Shown here in pieces: positions 1 through 5,818 of a stretch of 6,582 nt of DNA (within the stretch, counting starts at the first letter, position 1; each line of letters begins with the position of its first letter). Below the pieces are notes generated by a model that saw only the letters and a program-made list of their open reading frames with translations, made no database searches and had not been told where the DNA came from. Made by a program: the position numbers and the translations under genes. Source of the stretch: an uncultured Paraburkholderia sp. (lineage in GTDB: Bacteria > Pseudomonadota > Gammaproteobacteria > Burkholderiales > Burkholderiaceae); the NCBI GenBank assembly GCA_937917025.1, contig CALFSF010000238.1:1-6582 (forward strand), in the 5' to 3' direction.

Positions 1-12
1 GTTCACTGGGGC

Positions 13-951
13 TCAACCGCGGCTGATCACGCGCCTGCGCCCTTCCTTCACCTGTGCAAGGTGCGCGTCGTCCCAGTCGTAGAACCCCGCGCCGCTTCGC
101 ACGCCGACGCGCCCCGCCCTCACCTGCTCGCGTAGCAGATCGATCACGTCTTCGTCTTTCGCGAGCGCCGGCATCAGATGCGAGGCGATGTCGACAAACG
201 TATCGAGGCCGCCCATATCGGCGCTTTCGAACGGACCGACGATGCCCCAGCGACGCCCAAGCGATGCCTTCATCACACGGTCGACTTCTTCCGGCGTGGC
301 GGCTCCCGAGCGCACGATATTGAGCGCCTCGCGCAGCACGGCGAACTGCAGCCGGTTGCCGACAAAGCCCGGAATCGCCTTCGCCAGCTGCACCGGCTCC
401 ATGCCGATCGCCGACATCAGCTCGACGGTCCTCGCCGTCACTTCCGGCGTGGTTTCGCTGCCGGGCACCACTTCGACGAGCGGGATCATATGCGGCGGAT
501 TCCAGAAGTGCGCGATCACGAAGCGCTCTTTGGCGCGCAACGGCGCAGTCAGCGCATCCGGCGGAAAACCGCTCGTGTTGCTGGCCAGAATGGCGTCGGG
601 GGCGAGCAGCGGGTCGAGCGCTTCGTACAGACGATGCTTGAGCGCCAGCACCTCGGGAATCGCTTCGATGATGAACTGCGCCGAAGCCATGACGTCGAGC
701 GAGCCGTGCGTTTCGATGCGGGCGAGCGCCGCCGTTTTGGCCGCGCGGTCGATGCGGCCGGCGTCGATCAGTTCGTCGAGCACGGCTTCGGCCTTGGGCG
801 CGACGCTCGCAAGACGCGCCGCATCGACGTCATGGACGATCGTCCGGTACCCGTGCAGCGCGGACTGCGTCGCGATTCCGACGCCCATCAAACCCGTTCC
901 GACTACACCCACCACTGCGTTGTCGTTGTTCAAACCATTCTCCTGCGCCAT
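13..951 (-). CDS. 3-hydroxyacyl-CoA dehydrogenase family protein, NAD-binding
   Basis: A 312-residue protein of the short L-3-hydroxyacyl-CoA dehydrogenase type, which oxidises 3-hydroxyacyl-CoA to 3-ketoacyl-CoA with NAD in the cytoplasm, as in beta-oxidation or butanoate metabolism. Seen: an N-terminal Rossmann motif GTGLMG (residues 18-23), NTSGF (125-129), the catalytic-dyad region with H148 and E160 in HFWNPPHMIPLVE, then PGFVGNR (194-200) leading into the helical C-terminal domain with DMGGLD (245-250) and a final GAGFYDW. Length is slightly above the roughly 280 residues of PaaH/Hbd-type enzymes. The exact substrate cannot be read from sequence; related enzymes act on carnitine or other hydroxy acids. 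The ATG at 951 has no Shine-Dalgarno, while an in-frame TTG at 933-931 has GGAG six bases upstream, so the true protein may begin at residue 7. The family call is firm, the start is not. Confidence 0.93.
   Translation of the reverse strand: MAQENGLNNDNAVVGVVGTGLMGVGIATQSALHGYRTIVHDVDAARLASVAPKAEAVLDELIDAGRIDRAAKTAALARIETHGSLDVMASAQFIIEAIPEVLALKHRLYEALDPLLAPDAILASNTSGFPPDALTAPLRAKERFVIAHFWNPPHMIPLVEVVPGSETTPEVTARTVELMSAIGMEPVQLAKAIPGFVGNRLQFAVLREALNIVRSGAATPEEVDRVMKASLGRRWGIVGPFESADMGGLDTFVDIASHLMPALAKDEDVIDLLREQVRAGRVGVRSGAGFYDWDDAHLAQVKEGRRRVISRG
940..943 (-). promoter_or_regulatory. Shine-Dalgarno favouring a TTG start for the dehydrogenase
   Basis: The minus strand reads AGGAGA, with GGAG six bases before an in-frame TTG (933-931). 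It lies inside the reading frame that begins at ATG 951, which itself is preceded by a sequence with no purine-rich site. Confidence 0.45.
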
Positions 952-966
952 CGATGAAAGCGTTCA

Positions 967-972
967 AGCATA
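967..972 (-). promoter_or_regulatory. Possible -10 box of the dehydrogenase gene
   Basis: On the minus strand this reads TATGCT, four of six matches to TATAAT, with no convincing -35 hexamer 16-18 bases upstream. If used, transcription would begin near 960. That leaves only about nine bases before the ATG at 951 but about 27 before the TTG at 933, which fits the TTG start better. Confidence 0.3.
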
Positions 973-1015
973 GCGCAGTGTGCTTTTTCGCGGCGGGACG
1001 CGCGCATGCAACAAA

Positions 1016-1044
1016 GGCCGGTCTCCCGTGCGGGAGAACCGGCC
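1016..1044 (-). terminator. Intrinsic terminator of the His-rich protein gene
   Basis: An inverted repeat with a 12-base arm (1016-1027) and a 13-base arm (1032-1044), differing by one bulged base, closes a four-base loop. On the minus strand it is followed by TTTGTT. It lies about 60 bases past the stop codon of the His/Tyr-rich gene and separates that gene from the dehydrogenase downstream. The U-tract is short but the stem is very GC-rich. Confidence 0.7.
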
Positions 1045-1105
1045 TCTGTTCGCATGACGCCGTTGCCGGCGCCATGCGGTTCGCGCACCCGGCGCGCTAT
1101 CGAGA

Positions 1106-1408
1106 TCAATAGTGCTGGGGCGGGCGATGCTCGTTGTGATGGTGCGGATCGTAGTCGTGCGGGTGACGGCGCATCCAGTCGTCGTGCTGCCAGTAACGGT
1201 GACCATCGTAATAACGGTCGCCGTGCCAGCCGATGCTGATGCTGACGCCCACCGGGATCATGTGCGGCTGGCCATAAGCGGCTGCGGGCGGGCCATCATG
1301 CATCACCATCGGATCGTATTGGGCGAAAGCGGAACCTGCGGTGAGCAGGGCGCCACCGGCAAACAAGGTGGCGATGGCAGTGCGGGTCGTGCGGTTAAGG
1401 TTTTTCAT
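1106..1408 (-). CDS. Small exported His/Tyr-rich protein, function unknown
   Basis: A 100-residue protein with a clear Sec signal peptide: KNLNR basic start, hydrophobic core AIATLFAGGALLTAGS, and cleavage probably after AFA at residue 29, giving a mature periplasmic or secreted protein of about 71 residues. The mature part starts QYDPM and carries a short aromatic segment (GWHGDRYYDGHRYW) followed by a tail very rich in His, Pro and Asp; about 12 of the 71 mature residues are His, seven of them in the last 19. Small exported proteins with Gly/Trp/Tyr/His segments like this are common as hypotheticals in Burkholderia relatives. Metal binding is an inference from composition only. The start is well supported by GGAGG six bases upstream. 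It has its own terminator at 1016-1044 and appears monocistronic. Confidence 0.85.
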   Translation of the reverse strand: MKNLNRTTRTAIATLFAGGALLTAGSAFAQYDPMVMHDGPPAAAYGQPHMIPVGVSISIGWHGDRYYDGHRYWQHDDWMRRHPHDYDPHHHNEHRPPQHY

Positions 1409-1414
1409 GGTGGA

Positions 1415-1419
1415 CCTCC
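1415..1419 (-). promoter_or_regulatory. Ribosome binding site of the His-rich protein
   Basis: The minus strand reads GGAGG six bases before the ATG at 1408, a consensus Shine-Dalgarno that fixes the start and the signal peptide. Confidence 0.8.
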
Positions 1420-1520
1420 GTTCTTAGGTTCAACGCCTGCCGGTCTGAACAATCCGCTGCTACTACTGTGAATGTCGAACCGGCGTGGTGCGCTTGAGAC
1501 CCACTTTAACGACCCGAACC

Positions 1521-1536
1521 GCTCACAACAGTGAGC
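1521..1536. repeat. Perfect 6-bp inverted repeat, possible operator
   Basis: GCTCAC, spacer AACA, GTGAGC. It lies about 113-128 bases upstream of the start of the His-rich protein gene. It could bind a dimeric regulator or be chance; no flanking promoter is clear. Confidence 0.3.
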
Positions 1537-1829
1537 ACTTGTAAGAAGGCGTTTCAGCGCTTCGTTGCCAGATGTCCCGGGCTCGCGGCGAAAATGTTCA
1601 ACAAGATCAAGACTTATGTCGGACTCCGGCCAGGAGTAGCCGAGCGGCTGCGTCAATTGCCGTTACATTCATTCAGTTTGAGAAATATTGCGACGCCCGA
1701 AATATTACGGAAAGAATGGAAATTGAAAGAAAATCAAAAGGTTGGCGCGGCGTGACGTGTTCTGTCCGGGCGGGAATGTGACGGGATTCGCAAGACATTG
1801 GCATCGCCGCGATCCGGTTTGCGGGAACA

Positions 1830-1866
1830 AAAAAGCCCGATGTGGAAATTCCACATCGGGCTTTTT
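1830..1866. terminator. Strong bidirectional intrinsic terminator
   Basis: A perfect inverted repeat centred at 1848: A-tract, GCCCGATGTGG, a short AT loop, CCACATCGGGC, T-tract. It has an 11-base GC-rich stem plus flanking A/T pairs, so it works as a Rho-independent terminator in either direction. On the minus strand it sits about 20 bases after the stop of the 52-residue gene, which it surely serves. A terminator of this symmetrical form is usual between convergent genes. Confidence 0.92.
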
Positions 1867-1886
1867 GAATCTCGGCGCGGGGCGGG

Positions 1887-2045
1887 TCAGCCGCGCAGGA
1901 AGCCGAAAATTGCGAGGTGCTGCGACTTGCGAACGCGTTCGGCTTCGCGATAACGCGCTTCGTGCGAATAGTCGGAATCCAGCGGAAGGAACGGCGACGC
2001 AAAGAGGTCGCTAACCTTTTGAAGCAATGCAAAGATCAAGCTCAT
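1887..2045 (-). CDS. Small 52-residue protein, unrecognised
   Basis: A short frame that I do not recognise as a named family. It begins MSLIFALLQKVSDLFASPF, an amphipathic or hydrophobic N-terminal helix, continues with an acidic/aromatic patch (LDSDYSHEARY), then a charged helix rich in Arg and Glu (REAERVRKSQH) and ends IFGFLRG. It is too long in hydrophilic residues to be a simple transmembrane peptide; peripheral membrane association is possible. Several signals argue that it is real: GGGAG five bases before the ATG, a perfect TATAAT about 47 bases upstream, a strong terminator about 20 bases after the stop, and GC-rich third codon positions. It appears to be a stand-alone gene. Two operator-like palindromes at 2119-2133 and 2176-2190 lie upstream of it and suggest regulated expression. 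Confidence 0.78.
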   Translation of the reverse strand: MSLIFALLQKVSDLFASPFLPLDSDYSHEARYREAERVRKSQHLAIFGFLRG

Positions 2046-2050
2046 GGCGA

Positions 2051-2055
2051 CTCCC
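2051..2055 (-). promoter_or_regulatory. Ribosome binding site of the 52-residue gene
   Basis: The minus strand reads GGGAG, five bases before the ATG at 2045-2043. It supports this very short frame as translated. Confidence 0.7.
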
Positions 2056-2091
2056 GGTTGAATGATTGGCTAGGGTTTTCCCTTATCTCGA

Positions 2092-2097
2092 ATTATA
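2092..2097 (-). promoter_or_regulatory. -10 box of the 52-residue gene
   Basis: The minus strand reads TATAAT, a perfect sigma-70 -10 hexamer, about 47 bases before the start codon. The -35 position at 17-base spacing (2115-2120) reads TAGATT, a poor match, and touches the operator-like palindrome at 2119-2133. A good -10 with a poor -35 next to a palindrome suits a regulated promoter. Confidence 0.6.
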
Positions 2098-2118
2098 GGG
2101 TTATTACCTGGCCAAATC

Positions 2119-2133
2119 TAGTGCAACGCAGCA
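2119..2133 (+). promoter_or_regulatory. Operator-like site, copy 1
   Basis: TAGTGCAACGCAGCA, an imperfect palindrome with core TGC-AAC-GCA. It matches the reverse complement of copy 2 (2176-2190) at 13 of 15 bases. It abuts the -35 region of the promoter for the 52-residue gene, a position where a bound protein would affect transcription. The regulator is unknown; PhaR-type regulators are reported to bind TGC...GCA-like dyads, but that link is only a suggestion. Confidence 0.5.
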
Positions 2134-2175
2134 TTTCATTCACGGAACGCCATGCCGCACCGTTTCACGCGGGTT

Positions 2176-2190
2176 TGGTGCGTTGCACCA
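2176..2190 (-). promoter_or_regulatory. Operator-like site, copy 2 (perfect palindrome arms)
   Basis: On the minus strand TGGTGCAACGCACCA: six-base arms TGGTGC/GCACCA around AAC. It lies 57 bases centre-to-centre from copy 1, in opposite orientation, between the 52-residue gene's promoter and the end of the Ala-rich membrane protein gene. As RNA from the upstream gene it could also form a short hairpin, but no T-tract follows, so I do not call it a terminator. Confidence 0.5.
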
Positions 2191-2213
2191 TTACAACAAG
2201 ACCGGGGACCGGA

Positions 2214-3689
2214 TCAGTGCGTAGGTTTCGTTTTCGCCTTGTGAGCGTGCCGGGTTCTGGCTGGGTGCTTCGCCGTGGCTGCGGGCGCCGCGGACTGTGG
2301 CGCGGCATCCGCGCCCGGTGCTGGCGGCGCCACCGGCACGATTGCCGGCGTGCTGACAGTTGCCGAATCGGTGTCGAGCAGCGTCGATAGCGTCGCCTGC
2401 TCGTTGCGCATCATCTGTTCGATGCGCTGTTGCTGCGTGGTCGAATCGCGCGTGAGACGCATCAGGAGCAGCGTCTGCGTGATGCCGATCGCGACCGTCA
2501 CGAGCAGCGCGGCAACCACGATCGAGAGCATCCGCTTCATCCGGCGCGAATGATCGGTCGCGGCGCGGCGTTGATCGGCGATCACGCCGTAGAGCGCATC
2601 GACGGTATCCGCGAACGCAGTCGCCCGCGCGCGATCGAGCTCAGGCGCGGCGGTGTTCGCCGCCGACGAGGTTTGCGGCGTACCGAAAGACCTCGACGCG
2701 GCGCCGGCCGGCGTCGCTCGCGCCTGCGCGCCGAAGCCGGGCGATGAAGAGGTGCGCGGTGCGTTGATGACGCCGCTGGCCGACGACGTTGCGGCAGCGA
2801 CATCGCTGGAAGCCGGGCTTTCGCCTGATACGCTGGCATCGCGCGAAGCGCTCGCCGCTTTCGCAACCGCCGATGCAAAGCGCGGCGACGATGCGCCTGG
2901 CTGGCCCGCCGATGCCGTTTCATTCGCGCGGTCCACTGCCTGACGCAGCCCCGCAGACGAGGCCGAAGGCGCAGCCGGAATAACCGGCGCGGCCGCGCGC
3001 GCTTCAACCCGCTGACCGGGGACCGCCGGCGTGGCAGCCGCGGATTTCGCGGCGGCATCCGCGCTGCCGCGCGTCCGTTTCGCCGATGCGTTACGCGCCG
3101 GGTTTGCAGCTTCGGTGGGCACGCCCGTCTGATTGTCGGCATCCGCGTCCGCGCCAGTCGCGACCTCAGCGGCCACATCGACCCCGGCCATCGCCGACGC
3201 CGCCGCGTTCGATCCAGCGCGAGCATCTTGCGCCGCCCCGCTCGTCTCCACAGCCGCGCCACCAATCGACGGCTCCACGCGCTCATCCAGCACGCTTGCC
3301 TGCTTCGACAGCGACGTCGCCTCGTCGATCTTCGCCGCGCGCGTCACGCGACGCACCGGCTTCGACTCGCCCGCCAGCGCGTCGCCGTCATCCGTGATGC
3401 CGACGGCCGCCAGCACTTCGGCGGGCAGCTCGAAACCGGTGAGCGTGCCCTGTCGCACGTCGATGGTCATGGCTTCGAGCGTGGCCCGCGTCGGATCGTC
3501 GGGGAACAGGTCGAACGTGCTGTCGTCGCCCGGGACGTCGCTCAGTTGCGCGAGCCGCTGCGCGGAGCGCGCGGCGCGGGCCAGCTTGTTTTCGGTTTCA
3601 GTGGAGACGGTCGTCTCGCTCCGTTGTGCGGAGCCGGCGCGACGTGCACGGGAATTCGGGGATGCTGCCAAATCTGCGGAATCTGCCAT
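2214..3689 (-). CDS. Ala/Ser-rich single-pass inner-membrane protein, function unknown
   Basis: A 491-residue protein with no enzyme motif that I recognise. In order: a mixed N-terminal segment that looks ordered and less biased (about 33-110, including KLARAARSAQRLAQLSD, DLFPDDPTRATLEAM and GFELPAEVLAAVGI); a long low-complexity Ala/Ser/Pro/Gly region (about 115-340) likely to be disordered; a charged stretch ending RRMKR; one transmembrane helix (about 387-412, MLSIVVAALLVTVAIGI...); a short polar helix (TTQQQRIEQMMRNEQATL); and a Pro/Ala linker ending in a Lys/His-rich tail. The positive charges before the helix predict the long N-terminal part in the cytoplasm and about 80 residues in the periplasm. 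I chose ATG 3689; a GTG at 3797 would add 36 residues, but that extension has poorer third-position GC. Neither start has a Shine-Dalgarno. Structural or scaffold function is conceivable but not shown. Confidence 0.75.
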   Translation of the reverse strand: MADSADLAASPNSRARRAGSAQRSETTVSTETENKLARAARSAQRLAQLSDVPGDDSTFDLFPDDPTRATLEAMTIDVRQGTLTGFELPAEVLAAVGITDDGDALAGESKPVRRVTRAAKIDEATSLSKQASVLDERVEPSIGGAAVETSGAAQDARAGSNAAASAMAGVDVAAEVATGADADADNQTGVPTEAANPARNASAKRTRGSADAAAKSAAATPAVPGQRVEARAAAPVIPAAPSASSAGLRQAVDRANETASAGQPGASSPRFASAVAKAASASRDASVSGESPASSDVAAATSSASGVINAPRTSSSPGFGAQARATPAGAASRSFGTPQTSSAANTAAPELDRARATAFADTVDALYGVIADQRRAATDHSRRMKRMLSIVVAALLVTVAIGITQTLLLMRLTRDSTTQQQRIEQMMRNEQATLSTLLDTDSATVSTPAIVPVAPPAPGADAAPQSAAPAATAKHPARTRHAHKAKTKPTH

Positions 3690-3718
3690 GAGGGAAGGAG
3701 CGGTCGTTTTAGTCGTCA

Positions 3719-3734
3719 GCCGGCGCGCGCCGGC
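3719..3734. repeat. Perfect 16-bp GC palindrome in the leader of the Ala-rich protein gene
   Basis: GCCGGCGCGCGCCGGC is fully self-complementary and lies 30 bases upstream of ATG 3689. It can fold as a six-base stem with a GCGC loop in the transcript. It may be a protein site, a leader hairpin, or just a result of high GC. Confidence 0.4.
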
Positions 3735-3859
3735 CGCGGGTCGCCGCTGCAAAATGCCATCTTCGTTTTTCGAGACCGCATTGTCGCACGGCCGCACGCC
3801 CGGTTTGGTCCACAGCGGGCAAATCGTCGTCTAACTTCGTCGCGCGCGAAGCCGCCCCG

Positions 3860-4543
3860 TCACGGCGAGGCATCCTCCCGGAACTCCTTCACACCCGGCA
3901 ACGCGCGAAGCTGGTCGCAAATGGCGGAATATTCGGTCGCCGACACGCGATGCAGCGTGATGGTGATTACATCGAGCTCGGGTACGTCGTCGCTCTGCTG
4001 CATGATGAACTGCTTCACGCGCGGGCTGGCGGTCCCCAGCGCGTCGTGCAGCGTATGGAACGTCAGCGTGCCGCGTTCGACCTGCATCGTGATCTGGCGA
4101 CGCTGCCTGACCGTGATGAAACGACGTTCGATCGGCTTGATGCCCGCGAGGATGATCAGGATGATGACGGTCGCGGAAATCGCGGCCGTGTACAGGCCGC
4201 CGCCCACCGCAAGGCCGATCGCCGCCACCGACCACAGGCTCGCCGCCGTCGTCAGGCCGCGCACGATCTCGCCGCGCAGCAGGATCGATCCCGCGCCCAG
4301 AAAGCCGATGCCGGAGACCACCTGCGCGGCTATCCGCGACGGATCGAGCACGACATGATCGCCGCCGAGCGCGTCGGCGAAACCGAACGCCGACACGATC
4401 ATGATGAGTGCCGAGCCGACGCAGACCAGCATATGCGTGCGCAATCCCGCCGCCCACGAAAGGCGCTCGCGCTCGAATCCGATCACACTGCCGAGCAAGG
4501 CTGCGAACACGAGCCGTGAGACAAGTTCGACGTTTCCGGGCAT
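3860..4543 (-). CDS. MgtC/SapB family membrane protein
   Basis: A 227-residue MgtC-family protein: a multi-pass inner-membrane N-terminal domain plus a cytoplasmic ACT-like C-terminal domain. Seen: GFERER (22-27), AGLRTHMLVCVGSA (32-45), the hallmark DPSRIAAQVVSGIGFLGAG (68-86), RGLTTAASLW (95-104), a further hydrophobic segment to about residue 135, then a basic stretch and the soluble domain (about 150-222). In Salmonella and Mycobacterium MgtC supports growth in low magnesium and inside macrophages, acting on ATP synthase or other membrane partners; many environmental homologues have no tested role. The start at ATG 4543 has GGAG eight bases upstream and matches family length; an upstream in-frame start at 4636 would add a non-family extension. 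It is read away from the epimerase gene and precedes the Ala-rich protein gene on the same strand by 170 bases. Confidence 0.93.
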   Translation of the reverse strand: MPGNVELVSRLVFAALLGSVIGFERERLSWAAGLRTHMLVCVGSALIMIVSAFGFADALGGDHVVLDPSRIAAQVVSGIGFLGAGSILLRGEIVRGLTTAASLWSVAAIGLAVGGGLYTAAISATVIILIILAGIKPIERRFITVRQRRQITMQVERGTLTFHTLHDALGTASPRVKQFIMQQSDDVPELDVITITLHRVSATEYSAICDQLRALPGVKEFREDASP

Positions 4544-4551
4544 GGTGGTTT

Positions 4552-4555
4552 CTCC
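4552..4555 (-). promoter_or_regulatory. Ribosome binding site deciding the mgtC-family start
   Basis: The minus strand reads CGGAGA with GGAG eight bases before ATG 4543. It supports the 227-residue form over the 31-residue longer frame. Confidence 0.7.
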
Positions 4556-4576
4556 GTTTTTCAGGTCGAGGCGGTA

Positions 4577-4605
4577 ACGGCGCGACACGCTGCCTGACGC
4601 GCCGT
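4577..4605 (-). repeat. Hairpin in the leader of the mgtC-family gene
   Basis: Perfect eight-base arms ACGGCGCG (4577-4584) and CGCGCCGT (4598-4605) enclose 13 bases. It lies 34-62 bases upstream of the start codon and would be in the 5' untranslated RNA if transcription starts further up. No T-tract follows, so it is not a standard terminator. Confidence 0.4.
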
Positions 4606-4719
4606 GCCCCCTCTTCTGGTTTATCCTTGCGCACAACGGGTCGGAAGGCGCCCGATGAAACCGCGCCGAAACGTGACCCCTACGCCCGTTTTACTATCAG
4701 CACGACACATACCCGCCGC

Positions 4720-5814
4720 ATGACATCATCCGCTTCCACGGCCGCGCTCGCCGCCCTGCTACGCACTCATTTCACGCAGGTGGTTTTGCCGATATGGCGC
4801 GGGCCTGGCTTCAATGCCGCGCTCGGGCTGCCCTGTGAAGCGGTCGGCCACGACCATCGGCCGCTGCCTGCCGTACGTTATCGCGCAATGGCGTGTGCGC
4901 GCCAGCTATTCGTTTTCTCGCAGGCCGGTGACGTCGCTCACGCCGACGTCCTGTTCGATGCGCTGCGCCACTATTTCCATGACACGCAACGTGGCGGATG
5001 GTTCTATAGCGTCGATGGCGCCGGCGCGCCGCTCGACACGACGAAGGACCTGTACACGCATGCATTCGTCGTGTTCGCGTGCGCCGAATATCTTGTCCGC
5101 TCCGGCAACCGGGACGCGCTCGACGTGATGAACGAAACGTCCGCGCAGATCGTCGATCGCTTCGCCGCACACGGCGGTTTGCTCAACGCCGCGCTCGACG
5201 CGGGCTTTTCCACCGTCACCGGCACGCCGGTGCAAAACCCGTTGATGCATCTGACCGAAGCGTGGCTCGCCGCGCATGACGCGACCCGGGATGCGGCGTT
5301 CGCCACGTCGCTCACACGTCTTGTCGAGGCCATCGCGCGCGCGTTCGTGCATCGGCCGACGGGCTGCATCGCTGAATTGCCTTCAGGATCCGTCGACAAT
5401 CGCCTCGAACCCGGCCATCAGTTCGAATGGTTCTATCTCGTGAGACGCGCCGCCGGTCTTCTGGGGCAATCGGATCTCGACGCGGCACTCGCGCGCGCGT
5501 TCGATTTCGCCGAGGCGCACGGTATCGATCATGCGACGGGCGGCGTATACGCGTCGCTCGACGAAGCGGGCGCGATCACGGACAGCGCACAGCGCATCTG
5601 GGCGCAGACCGAATATCTGCGCGCGCTCGCGACGAAAGGCGACGCTGCGGCAAACGCCCGCTTGCCGCAGCAGATCGAACGCTTTCGCGAGCGCTTTTTG
5701 CGCAGCGACGGCTGGATCGAGAGCATGACCGCCGAAGGCAAGATCATGCGCGCCGAGATGCCCTCGACCACGCCCTATCACCTGGCGACGTCATACGCAT
5801 CACTGCCGGTTTAA
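4720..5814 (+). CDS. AGE family sugar epimerase/isomerase
   Basis: A 364-residue protein of the N-acylglucosamine 2-epimerase (AGE) superfamily, an (alpha/alpha)6-barrel fold that includes N-acetylglucosamine 2-epimerase, cellobiose 2-epimerase and the mannose/sulfoquinovose isomerase YihS type. Seen: R..R..ARQ near residues 53-62; GGWFYSVD and KDLYTHAF (92-116); NPLMHLTEAW (173-182); PGHQFEWFYL (231-240) with the conserved H233; W-A-Q-T-E (294-298); and TPYHL (351-355) with a second conserved His. These are the usual active-site positions, so the enzyme looks intact. Length is a little short of the usual 380-420. A mannose-fructose type isomerisation is plausible but the substrate cannot be fixed. 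ATG 4720 is chosen because upstream frame would overlap mgtC and lacks family sequence; no good Shine-Dalgarno is visible. Its 3' end abuts a chemotaxis gene relic. Confidence 0.9.
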   Translation: MTSSASTAALAALLRTHFTQVVLPIWRGPGFNAALGLPCEAVGHDHRPLPAVRYRAMACARQLFVFSQAGDVAHADVLFDALRHYFHDTQRGGWFYSVDGAGAPLDTTKDLYTHAFVVFACAEYLVRSGNRDALDVMNETSAQIVDRFAAHGGLLNAALDAGFSTVTGTPVQNPLMHLTEAWLAAHDATRDAAFATSLTRLVEAIARAFVHRPTGCIAELPSGSVDNRLEPGHQFEWFYLVRRAAGLLGQSDLDAALARAFDFAEAHGIDHATGGVYASLDEAGAITDSAQRIWAQTEYLRALATKGDAAANARLPQQIERFRERFLRSDGWIESMTAEGKIMRAEMPSTTPYHLATSYASLPV

Positions 5815-5818
5815 GGCG

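Larger units (their letters stand above)
1409..1829. other. Gene-poor stretch of about 420 bases
   Basis: No protein with recognisable features is encoded here. It must contain the promoter of the His-rich gene, but I see no good -35/-10 pair on the minus strand. A perfect six-base inverted repeat with a four-base spacer lies at 1521-1536. Bases about 1660-1740 are clearly more AT-rich than the surroundings and contain GAAATATT twice (1682-1689 and 1699-1706), 17 bases apart. A 53-codon plus-strand frame at 1594-1755 starts MFNKIK but has no Shine-Dalgarno. The two-way terminator at 1830-1866 hints that something may be transcribed rightward through this stretch. Confidence 0.5.

Noticed and set aside
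178..957. Long plus-strand frames opposite the dehydrogenase gene
   Set aside because: They are Arg/His-rich or Ser/Ala-rich shadows of a clearly real minus-strand enzyme with intact motifs.
1632..1650. tRNA-like string GTAGCCGAGCGGCTG, similar to the D-arm of Ser/Leu tRNAs
   Set aside because: No acceptor stem, anticodon loop or GTTCGA-type T-arm follows at the expected distance, and there is no CCA end.
2121..2188. The 10-bp inverted repeats as ends of a tiny mobile element
   Set aside because: Only 68 bases lie between the outer ends, there are no target duplications, and operator sites explain the repeats better.
2196..2212. CCGG-rich hairpin just past the Ala-rich gene as a terminator
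   Set aside because: The stem is only about four bases and the following TCTTGTTGT is not a proper T-tract, so it is too weak to call.
3228..4358. 376-codon plus-strand frame across two minus-strand genes
   Set aside because: It spans the Ala-rich gene, the intergenic gap and mgtC in antisense, and its product is low-quality Arg-rich sequence.
4544..4636. 31-residue extension of the mgtC-family protein
   Set aside because: GGAG and normal family length both point to ATG 4543; the extension is basic and has no family match.
4408..4719. 104-codon extension upstream of the epimerase
   Set aside because: It overlaps the mgtC-family gene on the other strand and encodes Arg-rich sequence unlike the family's N-terminus.
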